From positions 41,996 through 105,995 of the forward strand of contig NZ_PKGB01000009.1 in assembly GCF_002848135.1 (NCBI RefSeq): a stretch of 64,000 nt of DNA. Reading direction: 5' to 3'. A model generated the notes under the pieces. That model saw nothing but the letters and a program-made list of their open reading frames with translations. It made no database searches and had not been told where the DNA came from. This DNA is from Hydrogenovibrio sp. SC-1 (GTDB lineage Bacteria > Pseudomonadota > Gammaproteobacteria > Thiomicrospirales > Thiomicrospiraceae). This document shows positions 45,833 through 54,816 of this stretch, in pieces. The position numbers were made by a program, and so were the translations under genes. Position 1 is the stretch's first letter. Every line of letters starts with the position of its first letter.

Positions 45833-48800
45833 GCGGATTCCTTGTTAGCAATGGTCGTCAGTAGTAGGTTAATGGCAGCAAGTCGCTGACTGACCTCGGG
45901 AAAATCATCAAAATATTTTAATTCACTTTGCCCTTTAAGTTGGTATTGTTTTGGATGATTTTGAATCAGTTGAATGAGGGCAAGGGGATCAATATTGGGT
46001 TGATTGCCAAACTGTAGGCGAATCATGCTGTCACTGGCTTCACATTTTTTCAGATTAAGTGCGTCTAACTTTAACTTTACCAGTGTAGCGGTAAACAGGT
46101 TTTGCACTTGTGGCGGCAGCAATCCAAAACGGTCAATCATTTCCACCTGCAGTTCTTGCAGCGCGTTTTCATCGCCAGCGCTGGCAATGCGTTTATAAAA
46201 TACCAACCGAGTATGAATGTCGGGTAAGTAAGTTTCTGGAATGAGAGTCGGTACGCCTAAATCCACTTCAGCACCACTGTGAAGCTGCGTATTGAGTTCG
46301 GGTTGGTTTCCGGATTTGAGTGCTTTAACCGCTCGCTCGAGAATTTCAGTGTAGAGACCAAAACCGATTTCTTGGATTTGTCCAGATTGCCCATCCCCAA
46401 GTAATTCACCCGCTCCGCGAATTTCCAGATCGTGACTGGCCAGCATAAAACCCGCGCCCAGGGTGTCGTGTTTAGCAATGGCCGTGAGTCGTTTTTCGGC
46501 ATCTTTGGTCATCAGTGATTTGCCGGCAGTGAAGAGGTAAGCGTAAGCCTTGTGGTGTGACCGACCCACTCGACCGCGTAACTGGTGTAACTGTGCCAAG
46601 CCAAATTTATCGGCTCGATGAATTAAAATAGTGTTGGCAGTGGGAATATCAATACCGGTTTCGATAATGGTGGTGCAGACCAGAATATGGAAGCGACGAT
46701 GGTAAAAGTCTTGCATGACTTTTTCCAGTTCTCGCTCATGCATTTGTCCGTGTGCCACTTCAATTTTGGCATCGGGCAGTAAGGCTTGCATTTCTTCAGC
46801 CATATAGTCGATTTTATCGACATTATTAAACAATAAATAGACTTGGCCGCCGCGACGAATTTCCCGTAGACAAGCTTCTTTAACTGTGTCGGGATTCCAA
46901 TCTTGCACAAACGTTTGAACCGCAAGGCGTTTTGCGGGCGGTGTGGCAATAATGGACAGATCTCGTAAATCATTCATGGCCATATTCAATGTGCGTGGGA
47001 TGGGCGTTGCGGTCATGGTCAACACATCAACTTCCGTTCTGAGTTTTTTCAATTGCTCTTTCTGGCGCACACCGAAACGATGTTCTTCGTCAATAATAAT
47101 TAAGCCGAGATTGCCAAACTGCATATCATTTTGAATGAGTTTGTGGGTGCCAATAATAATATCAACTTGGTTGTTTTTGACGGCCTCCAGGATTTGCTGG
47201 GTTTGTTTTGCAGTTTGAAAGCGGGATAAGCCTTCAATGCGGATCGGCCAATCGGCAAAACGGTCTTTGAAATTGTCTAAATGTTGTTGCGCCAGTAGCG
47301 TGGTCGGCACTAATACGGCCACTTGCTTGCCCGAGTAAGCGGCAACAAACGCAGCTCGCATAGCCACCTCGGTTTTCCCAAAGCCAACGTCGCCGCACAC
47401 CAAACGATCCATGGGTTTGGGTTGATGCATATCGTCCAACACGGCTTCAATTGCGGCTTGTTGATCGGGCGTTTCTTCAAACGGAAAGTTGGCGGAAAAC
47501 CGAGTATAGGCATCGTCATCTGTGGTATGAGCATGCCCAGGTTTGGCTTCTCGTTGCGCATAAATATCCAGCAGTTCAGCAGCAACATCATGCGCTTTTT
47601 CGGCGGCTTTACGTTTGGCTTTTTCCCATTTATCGGAGCCCAGTTTATGAAGTGGTGCTGTTTCTGCGCTGGCGCCAGTGTAACGGCTAATTAAGTGTAA
47701 TGACGTGACAGGGACATATAGTTTGGCGTCACTGGCATATTGAATCATTAAGAATTCAGTTTCTTCATTTTGTAATGAGAGGGTTTCGAGTCCTAAATAT
47801 CGACCAACGCCGTGGTCAAAATGTACCACAGGATCCCCAACCTCAAGTTCAATGAGGTTGCTGATGCCATTTTCGAACTCGCTATGTTTGCGCTTTCGGC
47901 GACGTTTTTGAATGACCGTTTGACCAAATATCTGCGTTTCAGACAGAATGCAGAAATCGGGCGTTAGAATGGACTCTTCCAATGGGCCAACCACGATTTG
48001 AAAAGGATCGGTGTTGTTTAAAAAGTCAGACCAGCTCTCAATTTGTTTGGGCAGTTTGGCTTTTAATTGTGGGGTACTGCCAAACAGTGTTAATAACGTT
48101 TCGCGGCGACCGGTGGATTCAGCGCAATAGAGAATGCGCTTTGATGATTGGGTGTGATACTGGTCAATAAACGCAACTAGTTTGGCAAAAGGGTAGTCGC
48201 TGTTAGTCTGGAGCGTTAAGTCGGGCACCGATTGGGTATTAAATTGAATACTGTCTTTGTCATCTGCAGCATTTTGCAGTTGTATCCGGTGAAAGGCTCG
48301 AAGTTCACTAAACACATCACTTTCAGAGAGAATTAATTCTTGAGGTTTGAGCAGCGGGTAATCTGGGTTATGCTGGGCTATATCAAACCGTTCTTGATAG
48401 TCTTGCCAGGTGTGCTGAATACCTGCACCAATGTCAGTCTCACTGAAAAAAAGACTGTTTTCTGGGAAGTAATCAAATAACGTGGCTACATCAGTATGAA
48501 ACAGCGATAGATAATATTCCAGCCCATCTAGGGTTTGGTTTTGCGTGACCGATTGATAGAGTTGGGTATTACGCACATTCTCACCAAAGTGGTGGCGGGC
48601 GTTTTGGCGAAACAGCGAAATGCCTTCCGCAGTCAAGTCATATTCTTTTGCTGGCAGTAGTTCAATGGCATCAATGGTGTCGATGCTACGTTGCGTTTCT
48701 GGATCGAAGCTGCGGAGGCTATCAATCTCATTATCAAATAGATCCAATCGGTAAGGGGTTTTGCTGCCAATGGGAAACAGGTCAATAATGGAGCCACGAA

Positions 48801-49317
48801 TAGCAAACTCACCATGTTCCATAACCTGGCTAACCCGTTTATAACTGCCATTTTCTAATTGTTGGCAAAAGGGTTCAATTTCAATTTCATCGCCTTTTTG
48901 CAACAGAAAGGTGAATTTTTCGATAAACGGGTGAGGAGCGACTTTTTGGATCAAAGTGCTGATGGGTAAAATTAGCACACCATTTGATAAACTGGGGAGT
49001 TGATAAAGGGTGGTTAAACGCTGAGAGATAATGTCTTGATGTGGCGAAAAATGGTCGTAAGGTAGGGTTTCCCATTCGGGAAAAGTTAAAATGGGCAGTT
49101 GATCATCACTAAAAAACTTGAAAAGCGAATGATATTGGTTGGCATTGGCCATATTTTCGGTTAGAAAAATCACCAGGCCTGGTTGTTTTTGTGCTTTTGA
49201 AATGACGGCCAGCGCGGTTTCGGCCGCATTGCGACAAGTCCAGTGTGAAAGGTGGCCCTTTAGCGGAAGCTTAGGGGTGTCTGTGAGTGCAGGAGCAGAT
49301 TTTTGAGCTGTAGGCAT
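45826..49317 (-). CDS. mfd: Transcription-repair coupling factor Mfd
   Basis: About 1163 residues from the ATG at 49317; a start at 49374 would add 19 residues, and neither has a convincing ribosome site. A UvrB-like module, RNA-polymerase-interacting domain (GDPVVHFDHGVGRYLGL), RecG-like translocase with Walker A CGDVGFGKTEVAMRA and DEEH box IIDEEHRFGVRQKEQLK, and a C-terminal TRCF domain. It removes stalled RNA polymerase and recruits UvrA. A CCAGGCCTGG copy lies at 49173-49182 near the N-terminus, encoding Gln-Pro-Gly-Leu. Confidence 0.96.
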   Translation of the reverse strand: MPTAQKSAPALTDTPKLPLKGHLSHWTCRNAAETALAVISKAQKQPGLVIFLTENMANANQYHSLFKFFSDDQLPILTFPEWETLPYDHFSPHQDIISQRLTTLYQLPSLSNGVLILPISTLIQKVAPHPFIEKFTFLLQKGDEIEIEPFCQQLENGSYKRVSQVMEHGEFAIRGSIIDLFPIGSKTPYRLDLFDNEIDSLRSFDPETQRSIDTIDAIELLPAKEYDLTAEGISLFRQNARHHFGENVRNTQLYQSVTQNQTLDGLEYYLSLFHTDVATLFDYFPENSLFFSETDIGAGIQHTWQDYQERFDIAQHNPDYPLLKPQELILSESDVFSELRAFHRIQLQNAADDKDSIQFNTQSVPDLTLQTNSDYPFAKLVAFIDQYHTQSSKRILYCAESTGRRETLLTLFGSTPQLKAKLPKQIESWSDFLNNTDPFQIVVGPLEESILTPDFCILSETQIFGQTVIQKRRRKRKHSEFENGISNLIELEVGDPVVHFDHGVGRYLGLETLSLQNEETEFLMIQYASDAKLYVPVTSLHLISRYTGASAETAPLHKLGSDKWEKAKRKAAEKAHDVAAELLDIYAQREAKPGHAHTTDDDAYTRFSANFPFEETPDQQAAIEAVLDDMHQPKPMDRLVCGDVGFGKTEVAMRAAFVAAYSGKQVAVLVPTTLLAQQHLDNFKDRFADWPIRIEGLSRFQTAKQTQQILEAVKNNQVDIIIGTHKLIQNDMQFGNLGLIIIDEEHRFGVRQKEQLKKLRTEVDVLTMTATPIPRTLNMAMNDLRDLSIIATPPAKRLAVQTFVQDWNPDTVKEACLREIRRGGQVYLLFNNVDKIDYMAEEMQALLPDAKIEVAHGQMHERELEKVMQDFYHRRFHILVCTTIIETGIDIPTANTILIHRADKFGLAQLHQLRGRVGRSHHKAYAYLFTAGKSLMTKDAEKRLTAIAKHDTLGAGFMLASHDLEIRGAGELLGDGQSGQIQEIGFGLYTEILERAVKALKSGNQPELNTQLHSGAEVDLGVPTLIPETYLPDIHTRLVFYKRIASAGDENALQELQVEMIDRFGLLPPQVQNLFTATLVKLKLDALNLKKCEASDSMIRLQFGNQPNIDPLALIQLIQNHPKQYQLKGQSELKYFDDFPEVSQRLAAINLLLTTIANKESAC

Positions 49318-49394
49318 GTTTAGTGTATAGGCAAATTTAAATTGATGGTATTCTAACAAAATTGAGTTAGGCATGAAGCGGGGTTTTACGATAA

Positions 49395-50603
49395 ATGAAT
49401 GGACGTTGGGCGTATGATTGGGTACAAATTATGGCGCATAATTTACCCTTAGTCTGGAGTGTCGTCATTGGCAGCATGCTGCTAATGAGCTCAGGCTTGT
49501 TGATTCAGAAAAGTCCGATTCAGTTATTGGATGCCGCTTGGGTTTTAATGAGTTTATTCGCCATGAGTGGGGTTGCGATTAAATTGTTTGATTCTTTAAA
49601 AACGGCGGCCCTGCTACTGATTGTCAGTTGTTTCGTTTGGTTGAGTTTATTAGGTACTTTAGCTTGGTTCACGGTGTCATTGTCTTCGAGTTCGGTCTTG
49701 GCATTAGTGGTGGTGATGACCATGGTTGTGGGGAATTTGGTTCATCTATTGGCGACCTTATTACGTGAAATGGCGAGAGGCGCTTTTCAGCATGATGCCA
49801 TTGCAGAAGCCCTTAAGCTTAATGCAATGCCGATTTTATTATCGAATACGACCACGGCTTTGGGGTTTTTAGTGGCTGGCTTTTATCATCCTCAATGGTT
49901 GGACATGGCTTGGGTAGTTGGCTTGGGGGCGATCATCAGTTATATGGCAATCGTTACTTGGGTTCCGTTAGGGTTGTTGAACTGGTTTTTGGAATTTCGG
50001 GTCGGTCATTATGATGATCGTCATGGTTTTCTGGAAGTGGTTAAAAAAATGCAACGCTTTCCTGTTTGGCTTAGCAGTATGGTGTGGTTATCCTTAGCGC
50101 TGCTGGTGTTTAGTCTCGTATATTTATCACAGTTTATGACCAGTTTGAATGCGGTCTGGATGATGTTATTGGCCTGTTTGGGATTGCTATGGTTGGTCTG
50201 GAAAGATTGGCAGGTCTCTTTGATGGCGATTCTATCCAGTCTTGCAGCGATAGTCTTGGTGCTGACCGGCTACTTTAGTTTACAGCCGGTGGCTGAACTT
50301 TCGGCCATGATTTTAATTGTGCCTTTGGGGATTGTATTAGATGACAGTATTCATTATTTTTCACGTTATTTGCGCTCTAAACAAGGTTTTTTTAAATCCG
50401 CTGAACAGTGTCATCGCTATGCGTTAAGTACGGTTGGGCGCCCAATTTGGCTAACCACGCAATTATTGGTGGTTGGACTGTTTGTGCTGGCTTTTCATCC
50501 ACATGAGTGGGTTGCTCAGGCGAGTTTAGTCACCTTGTTAGCAACCTTATTGGCCTCTTATATTATGTTACTTTGGCTGCCAGCCTATCAGTTAAAACCC
50601 TGA
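49395..50603 (+). CDS. RND/MMPL-like membrane protein lacking periplasmic domains
   Basis: 402 residues, about 11-12 predicted membrane spans. It contains the two duplicated halves of an RND transporter transmembrane domain: PILLSNTTTALGFLVAGF in the first half (matching PxxLTTxTTAxGF) and PLGIVLDDSIHYFSRYLRS in the second (matching GxxVDDxIHxxxRY, TM10). The large periplasmic loops normally between TM1-TM2 and TM7-TM8 are replaced by a few residues. The first half lacks the Asp of its own GxxxD motif (VVGNLVHLLA). It starts divergently from mfd. The substrate is unknown; it may be a reduced transporter or a non-transporting relic. Confidence 0.7.
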   Translation: MNGRWAYDWVQIMAHNLPLVWSVVIGSMLLMSSGLLIQKSPIQLLDAAWVLMSLFAMSGVAIKLFDSLKTAALLLIVSCFVWLSLLGTLAWFTVSLSSSSVLALVVVMTMVVGNLVHLLATLLREMARGAFQHDAIAEALKLNAMPILLSNTTTALGFLVAGFYHPQWLDMAWVVGLGAIISYMAIVTWVPLGLLNWFLEFRVGHYDDRHGFLEVVKKMQRFPVWLSSMVWLSLALLVFSLVYLSQFMTSLNAVWMMLLACLGLLWLVWKDWQVSLMAILSSLAAIVLVLTGYFSLQPVAELSAMILIVPLGIVLDDSIHYFSRYLRSKQGFFKSAEQCHRYALSTVGRPIWLTTQLLVVGLFVLAFHPHEWVAQASLVTLLATLLASYIMLLWLPAYQLKP

Positions 50604-50804
50604 GTTTAATAAGATTATTTTAAATTGTGATTGAAATTTTTTATTGTTAATTAAGGTTGATATGAATGAGAATAACTACTTAAAGTTACGGCAAGATAAT
50701 TTTACCTATTAACCGTTTTTGATAAGCTATAAAAACAAAAAAAAGCGTGTTATGATTGCAGGACTTTTAATGAATATCACTTTAATATCAAAAAGGATGG
50801 ATTT

Positions 50805-52115
50805 ATGGCAACAATAGTCATCGTTGGTTCAAGTACTGGTGGGTTACCAATGGCATACGATGTGCGTAAGCACATTGGAAAAGAGCATACTGTCAAAGTG
50901 GTCAATGCCATTGATGAGTTTAACTTTATTCCGTCAAACCCTTGGGTTGCTGTCGGTTGGCGTAAACCATCGGATATTTCTTTTAAATTAGAACCGCATT
51001 TGGTGCGTAAGGGGATCGAGTTTTATCACCAAACTGCAACAAAGCTGGATGCTGAGAACAATAAACTCACATTAAGTGATGGTAATGAGATGGATTATGA
51101 TTACCTTATTCTTGCAACAGGACCGTCTTTGGCCTTTGATGAAGTGGAAGGGCTAGGGCCTAAAAGCCAAGGTGGGCATACGGTATCCATCTGTACCACG
51201 CCACATTCAGTAGAAGCTTATGACCAGTGGGAAGAATTTTGTAAAGATCCAGGACCAATTGTCTTTGGTGCGGTCCAAGGGGCTTCTTGTTTTGGTCCAG
51301 CCTATGAATTCGGTATGATTATGGAAACCGATTTGCGTAAGCGTAAGATTCGTAGTCAGGTACCAATGACCTTTGTGACGTCCGAGCCTTATGTGGGTCA
51401 CTTGGGCCTTGGTGGTGTTGGCGACTCTAAAGGGTTGATGGAAAATGAGATGCGTGATCGCCATATCAACTGGATTTGTAATGCGAAAGTGACCAAAATT
51501 GAAGATGGCAAAATGTATGTCGATGAGCACAATAATCGTGGCGATGTAATCGATCAACATGAATTACCTTTCAAATATTCAATGATGTTGCCGGCCTTTA
51601 AAGGGTCTAAGTTTTTACAAGATCTAGTTGAACCCGAAAATATGGGTGGGCCTTTAGTGAACCCACGTGGGTTTGTGAAAGTGGATAGCTATAGCCGAAA
51701 CGCAACTTATCATAATATCTATGCATTGGGTGTCGGGATTGCGATTCCACCTGTTGAAGCAACACCAGTGCCCGTCGGAACGCCTAAAACAGGTTTGATG
51801 ATTGAATCCATGGTCACCGCGATTTGTCATAATATCGAAGCCAATCTTGCGGGTAACGGCCCAGTAGAAGAGCCAACCTGGAATACGGTTTGTTTGGCGG
51901 ATATGGGGGATACGGGTGCAGCTTTTGTGGCCTTACCACAAATTCCGCCTCGTAATTTAACCTGGGCAAAACGGGGTAAATGGGTGCATTTAGCGAAGAT
52001 TGCCTTTGAAAAATACTTTATCCGTAATATGAAGGCGGGTAATTCTGAGCCTATTTATCAAAAATATATTATGAAAATGCTGGGTATTAATCGTTTGAAA
52101 TCCGAAAAGCATTAA
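50805..52115 (+). CDS. sqr: Sulfide:quinone oxidoreductase (type VI/SqrF-like)
   Basis: 436 residues. An FAD-binding N-terminus (VIVGSSTGG, 5-13), FNFIPSNPWVAVGWR, and LILATGPSLAFDEVEG. Cys162 in GASCFGPAYEFG is a candidate redox cysteine; other Cys are 130, 146, 225, 341 and 363. The GHLGLGGVGDSKG and PPVEATPVPVGTPKTG motifs match SQR type VI as I remember it. It oxidises sulfide, passing electrons to quinone, as a membrane-associated flavoprotein. The ribosome site is AAAGGATGG. It is followed by its own terminator and appears monocistronic, marking a sulfur-oxidising lifestyle. Confidence 0.88.
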   Translation: MATIVIVGSSTGGLPMAYDVRKHIGKEHTVKVVNAIDEFNFIPSNPWVAVGWRKPSDISFKLEPHLVRKGIEFYHQTATKLDAENNKLTLSDGNEMDYDYLILATGPSLAFDEVEGLGPKSQGGHTVSICTTPHSVEAYDQWEEFCKDPGPIVFGAVQGASCFGPAYEFGMIMETDLRKRKIRSQVPMTFVTSEPYVGHLGLGGVGDSKGLMENEMRDRHINWICNAKVTKIEDGKMYVDEHNNRGDVIDQHELPFKYSMMLPAFKGSKFLQDLVEPENMGGPLVNPRGFVKVDSYSRNATYHNIYALGVGIAIPPVEATPVPVGTPKTGLMIESMVTAICHNIEANLAGNGPVEEPTWNTVCLADMGDTGAAFVALPQIPPRNLTWAKRGKWVHLAKIAFEKYFIRNMKAGNSEPIYQKYIMKMLGINRLKSEKH

Positions 52116-52137
52116 GATAATCGATTTAACTCCATTC

Positions 52138-52166
52138 AAAACGCCCTCTCAAATGAGGGCGTTTTT
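52138..52166 (+). terminator. Intrinsic terminator after sqr
   Basis: AAAACGCCCTC (52138-52148) pairs with GAGGGCGTTTT (52155-52165) around a six-base loop. Confidence 0.92.
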
Positions 52167-52192
52167 GTTGGTATGGAATATGCCTTAATCGG

Positions 52193-52198
52193 TATAAT
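52193..52198 (+). promoter_or_regulatory. Extended -10 TATAAT overlapping the start of a likely leaderless mRNA
   Basis: TATAAT (52193-52198) lies only six bases before the ATG at 52205, so transcription would start at or next to the start codon. A weak -35, TTGGTA at 52168-52173 with a 19-base spacer, is the best I can find. No ribosome site is seen. Confidence 0.5.
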
Positions 52199-52204
52199 AC
52201 CGCG

Positions 52205-52831
52205 ATGAATTTACTACAGACACTCTACTTTTTGGATTTATTAGGCACGGTCGTTTTTGCAATGACTGGGCTATTGGCTGCCAGCCGTAAACAGCTGGAT
52301 CTGTTTGGGGCTGTGGTCATTGCGATGGTGACGGCTGTGGGAGGCGGTACCTTAAGAGATTTAATCCTCGATCAACCCGTTTTTTGGATCACCCAAAATA
52401 TTTACATTTATGTGGTGGTGATTTCAACGTTATTCTTGTTTTTTTATGCACGCTTTAAAACTATTCCCATTACTTTGTTGGTGTATTTAGATGCGCTTGG
52501 CTTGGCCGTTTTTAGTGTGATTGGCGCACAAAAAGCCATGGCTCTTGGCTTGTCTGATCCAATTGTGATTATGACAGGGGTAATGACTGGGGTTGTTGGC
52601 GGTGTGATTCGTGATGTATTAATGGGAGAAGTACCGTTAATTTTTCGTAAAGAAATCTATGCAACCGCTTCTTTTGTCGGCATTAGCTTGTTATTGGTGT
52701 TGGTCGATATGAAAATTCCGATGGATATGGCCATTATTGCTTCTATTGGCGTTATTTTTATTTTTAGAGTGTGGGCCATTTTGTTTAATATTGGCTTGCC
52801 AGTTTTTCAGCCGATCAATTATTCGGATTGA
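52205..52831 (+). CDS. TRIC-like trimeric cation channel family protein (UPF0126/YicG type)
   Basis: 208 residues with seven predicted membrane spans. It has a duplicated signature: FAMTGLLAASRKQLDLFG ... AVGGGTLRDLILD in the first half and VIGAQKAMALGL ... GVVGGVIRDVLMGEVP in the second, the hallmark of the UPF0126/TRIC potassium-selective channels. Physiological role in bacteria is poorly known. The ATG has no ribosome site and lies right behind a TATAAT, suggesting a leaderless transcript. It is followed 43 bases later by the Lol permease gene. Confidence 0.88.
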   Translation: MNLLQTLYFLDLLGTVVFAMTGLLAASRKQLDLFGAVVIAMVTAVGGGTLRDLILDQPVFWITQNIYIYVVVISTLFLFFYARFKTIPITLLVYLDALGLAVFSVIGAQKAMALGLSDPIVIMTGVMTGVVGGVIRDVLMGEVPLIFRKEIYATASFVGISLLLVLVDMKIPMDMAIIASIGVIFIFRVWAILFNIGLPVFQPINYSD

Positions 52832-52874
52832 GTTTAATCGTCATAATGAAACTGATTTAACAGCAAGGAAAACT

Positions 52875-54125
52875 ATGTTTAAACTCCCTTATGAGTTGTT
52901 ATTGGGTGTTCGTTATACCCGTGCAAAGCGCCGCAATGGCTTTATATCCTTTATTTCTTTGTCGTCGATGATTGGCATTGCGTTGGGGGTAACGGCGCTC
53001 ATTACGGTGCTGTCGATTATGAATGGCTTTCAGCAGGAATTACGTGATCGTATTTTAGATATGACGGCGCACATGACCTTGTCACAACAAGGTGAGCGTT
53101 TGACACACTGGCAAGACCTCTATCATGTGGTAAAACAACTCCCTAATGTGTCTGGCGCAGCGCCAAATGCAATGGGGCAGGGAATGTTGACTAGCGGCGA
53201 TAAGGTGAAAGGCGTGGTTGTTCGCGGCGTTTTGCCCCGTTATGAACGGGAAGTCGCTGATATTGATAGCAAGATGGTTTATGGTCAATTAGCTGACTTG
53301 GCCTCCCGAGATTACAACATTATTATTGGTACTGAGCTTGCCAATGGGTTGGGCGTATCCATTGGCGATAAGATTACCTTGGTGGCACCACAAGCATCCA
53401 TTTCACCGATGGGAGTGATGCCACGATTAAAGCGTTTTACCGTTTCAGGGTTGTTTGAAGTAGGTATGCATGAGTATGACAGTGCTTTGGCGATTATCCA
53501 TATCGAGGATGCCCAGCGCATATTTAAAATGGGCAATCAAGTGTCGGCACTGCAATTGCGGTTAAATGACTTGTTTGATGTGCAAACGGTTCGCGACCAA
53601 TTATCAGCAGAATTAGATGAATTGCTGTATATGCGCGATTGGACACAACAACATGCCAATTTCTTTAAAGCCATTGAAATGGAAAAGAAGATGATGTTTA
53701 TTGTGCTGGCACTGATTATTATGGTGGCGGCGTTTAATATCGTCTCGACGATGGTAATGGTGGTGACCGATAAACAAAAAGACATCGCAGTGTTAAGAAC
53801 CATTGGGGCGTCACCGTTAAGTATCCAAACCATTTTTATGGTGCAGGGTATGATTATTGGGGTGATGGGAGCAATTTTGGGCATCGCAGGCGGGGTGGCG
53901 ATTGCATTAAATATCGATGTGATTGTGCCGTTTATTGAAGGGGTGTTTGGATTTCAGTTCTTTCCTGCCGATGTGTATTACATTAGTAAGATTCCATCTG
54001 ACCTCCATTGGGATGACGTTTGGTTTGTCGCCGGTCTGGCCTTTGTTTTAACGTTATTGGCCACGCTTTATCCAGCAAGAAGAGCAGCCAATACCCAGCC
54101 GGCGGAGGCATTACGCTATGAGTGA
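52875..54125 (+). CDS. lolC: Lipoprotein-releasing ABC transporter permease (LolC/LolE/LolF)
   Basis: 416 residues from the ATG at 52875 with an AAGGA site. It has four membrane spans around a large periplasmic domain: N-terminal PYELLLGVRYTRAKRRNGFISFISLSSMIGIALGV, periplasmic part about 50-265, then FtsX-like C-terminal region DKQKDIAVLRTIGAS. The LolCDE complex extracts lipoproteins from the inner membrane to LolA. Only one permease gene accompanies lolD here, so it may be the LolF type that serves both permease roles. lolC is used as a general symbol. Overlaps lolD by eight bases. Confidence 0.88.
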   Translation: MFKLPYELLLGVRYTRAKRRNGFISFISLSSMIGIALGVTALITVLSIMNGFQQELRDRILDMTAHMTLSQQGERLTHWQDLYHVVKQLPNVSGAAPNAMGQGMLTSGDKVKGVVVRGVLPRYEREVADIDSKMVYGQLADLASRDYNIIIGTELANGLGVSIGDKITLVAPQASISPMGVMPRLKRFTVSGLFEVGMHEYDSALAIIHIEDAQRIFKMGNQVSALQLRLNDLFDVQTVRDQLSAELDELLYMRDWTQQHANFFKAIEMEKKMMFIVLALIIMVAAFNIVSTMVMVVTDKQKDIAVLRTIGASPLSIQTIFMVQGMIIGVMGAILGIAGGVAIALNIDVIVPFIEGVFGFQFFPADVYYISKIPSDLHWDDVWFVAGLAFVLTLLATLYPARRAANTQPAEALRYE

Positions 54126-54813
54126 TTCCATTTTACAGGCCAATGGGCTAGAAAAAACATACAAAGATGGCAAGTTAGAAACGTCGGTAATTCAAGGGCT
54201 GGATTTTCGCTTAACGCCTTGTGAAAAGGTCGCGATTGTCGGCTCATCTGGTTCAGGCAAAAGCACCTTGTTGCACTTGTTAGCCGGTCTGGATCAACCG
54301 ACGGCAGGCGAAGTCACTTTAATGAATAACGCTTTTTCAACCTTAAATGATGTGAAGCGAGGACGACTACGCAATCAATATCTTGGGTTTGTCTATCAAT
54401 TTCATTTTTTACTGCCGGAGTTAACGGCGTTGGAAAACGTAATGTTGCCATTACGAGTACGACGTCAGGCATCAGGCCTGGCTGAAATGGAGGCTAAAGC
54501 GTTACTAGATCGGGTGGGGTTGTCACATCGATTAGGCCACAAGTCTGCTGAATTATCAGGCGGCGAACGCCAAAGAGTGGCCATCGCACGCGCTTTGATT
54601 ACGCGTCCAGCCTGTGTGCTGGCCGATGAACCAACTGGGAATTTGGATGAACACTCAGCACAGCAGGTGTTTGATTTGATGCTCACCTTAAATGAAGAAC
54701 AACAGACTGCATTGGTGGTGGTGACCCACGATTTGAATCTTGCTGCACAAATGGATCGAAGCTACCACCTGACCGAAGGGCGCTTTGATTTGCCAACAGA
54801 GCCAGTCGAATAA
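54118..54813 (+). CDS. lolD: Lipoprotein-releasing system ATPase LolD
   Basis: 231 residues. ABC ATPase with Walker A GSSGSGKST, Q-loop VYQFHFLLPELTALENVMLPL (LolD signature), ABC signature LSGGERQRVAIARAL and Walker B VLADEPTGNLDEHS. The ATG overlaps the permease stop (ATGAGTGA). It couples ATP use to lipoprotein release from the inner membrane. A CAGGCCTGG variant lies at 54473-54481. Confidence 0.95.
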   Translation: MSDSILQANGLEKTYKDGKLETSVIQGLDFRLTPCEKVAIVGSSGSGKSTLLHLLAGLDQPTAGEVTLMNNAFSTLNDVKRGRLRNQYLGFVYQFHFLLPELTALENVMLPLRVRRQASGLAEMEAKALLDRVGLSHRLGHKSAELSGGERQRVAIARALITRPACVLADEPTGNLDEHSAQQVFDLMLTLNEEQQTALVVVTHDLNLAAQMDRSYHLTEGRFDLPTEPVE

Positions 54814-54816
54814 ATT

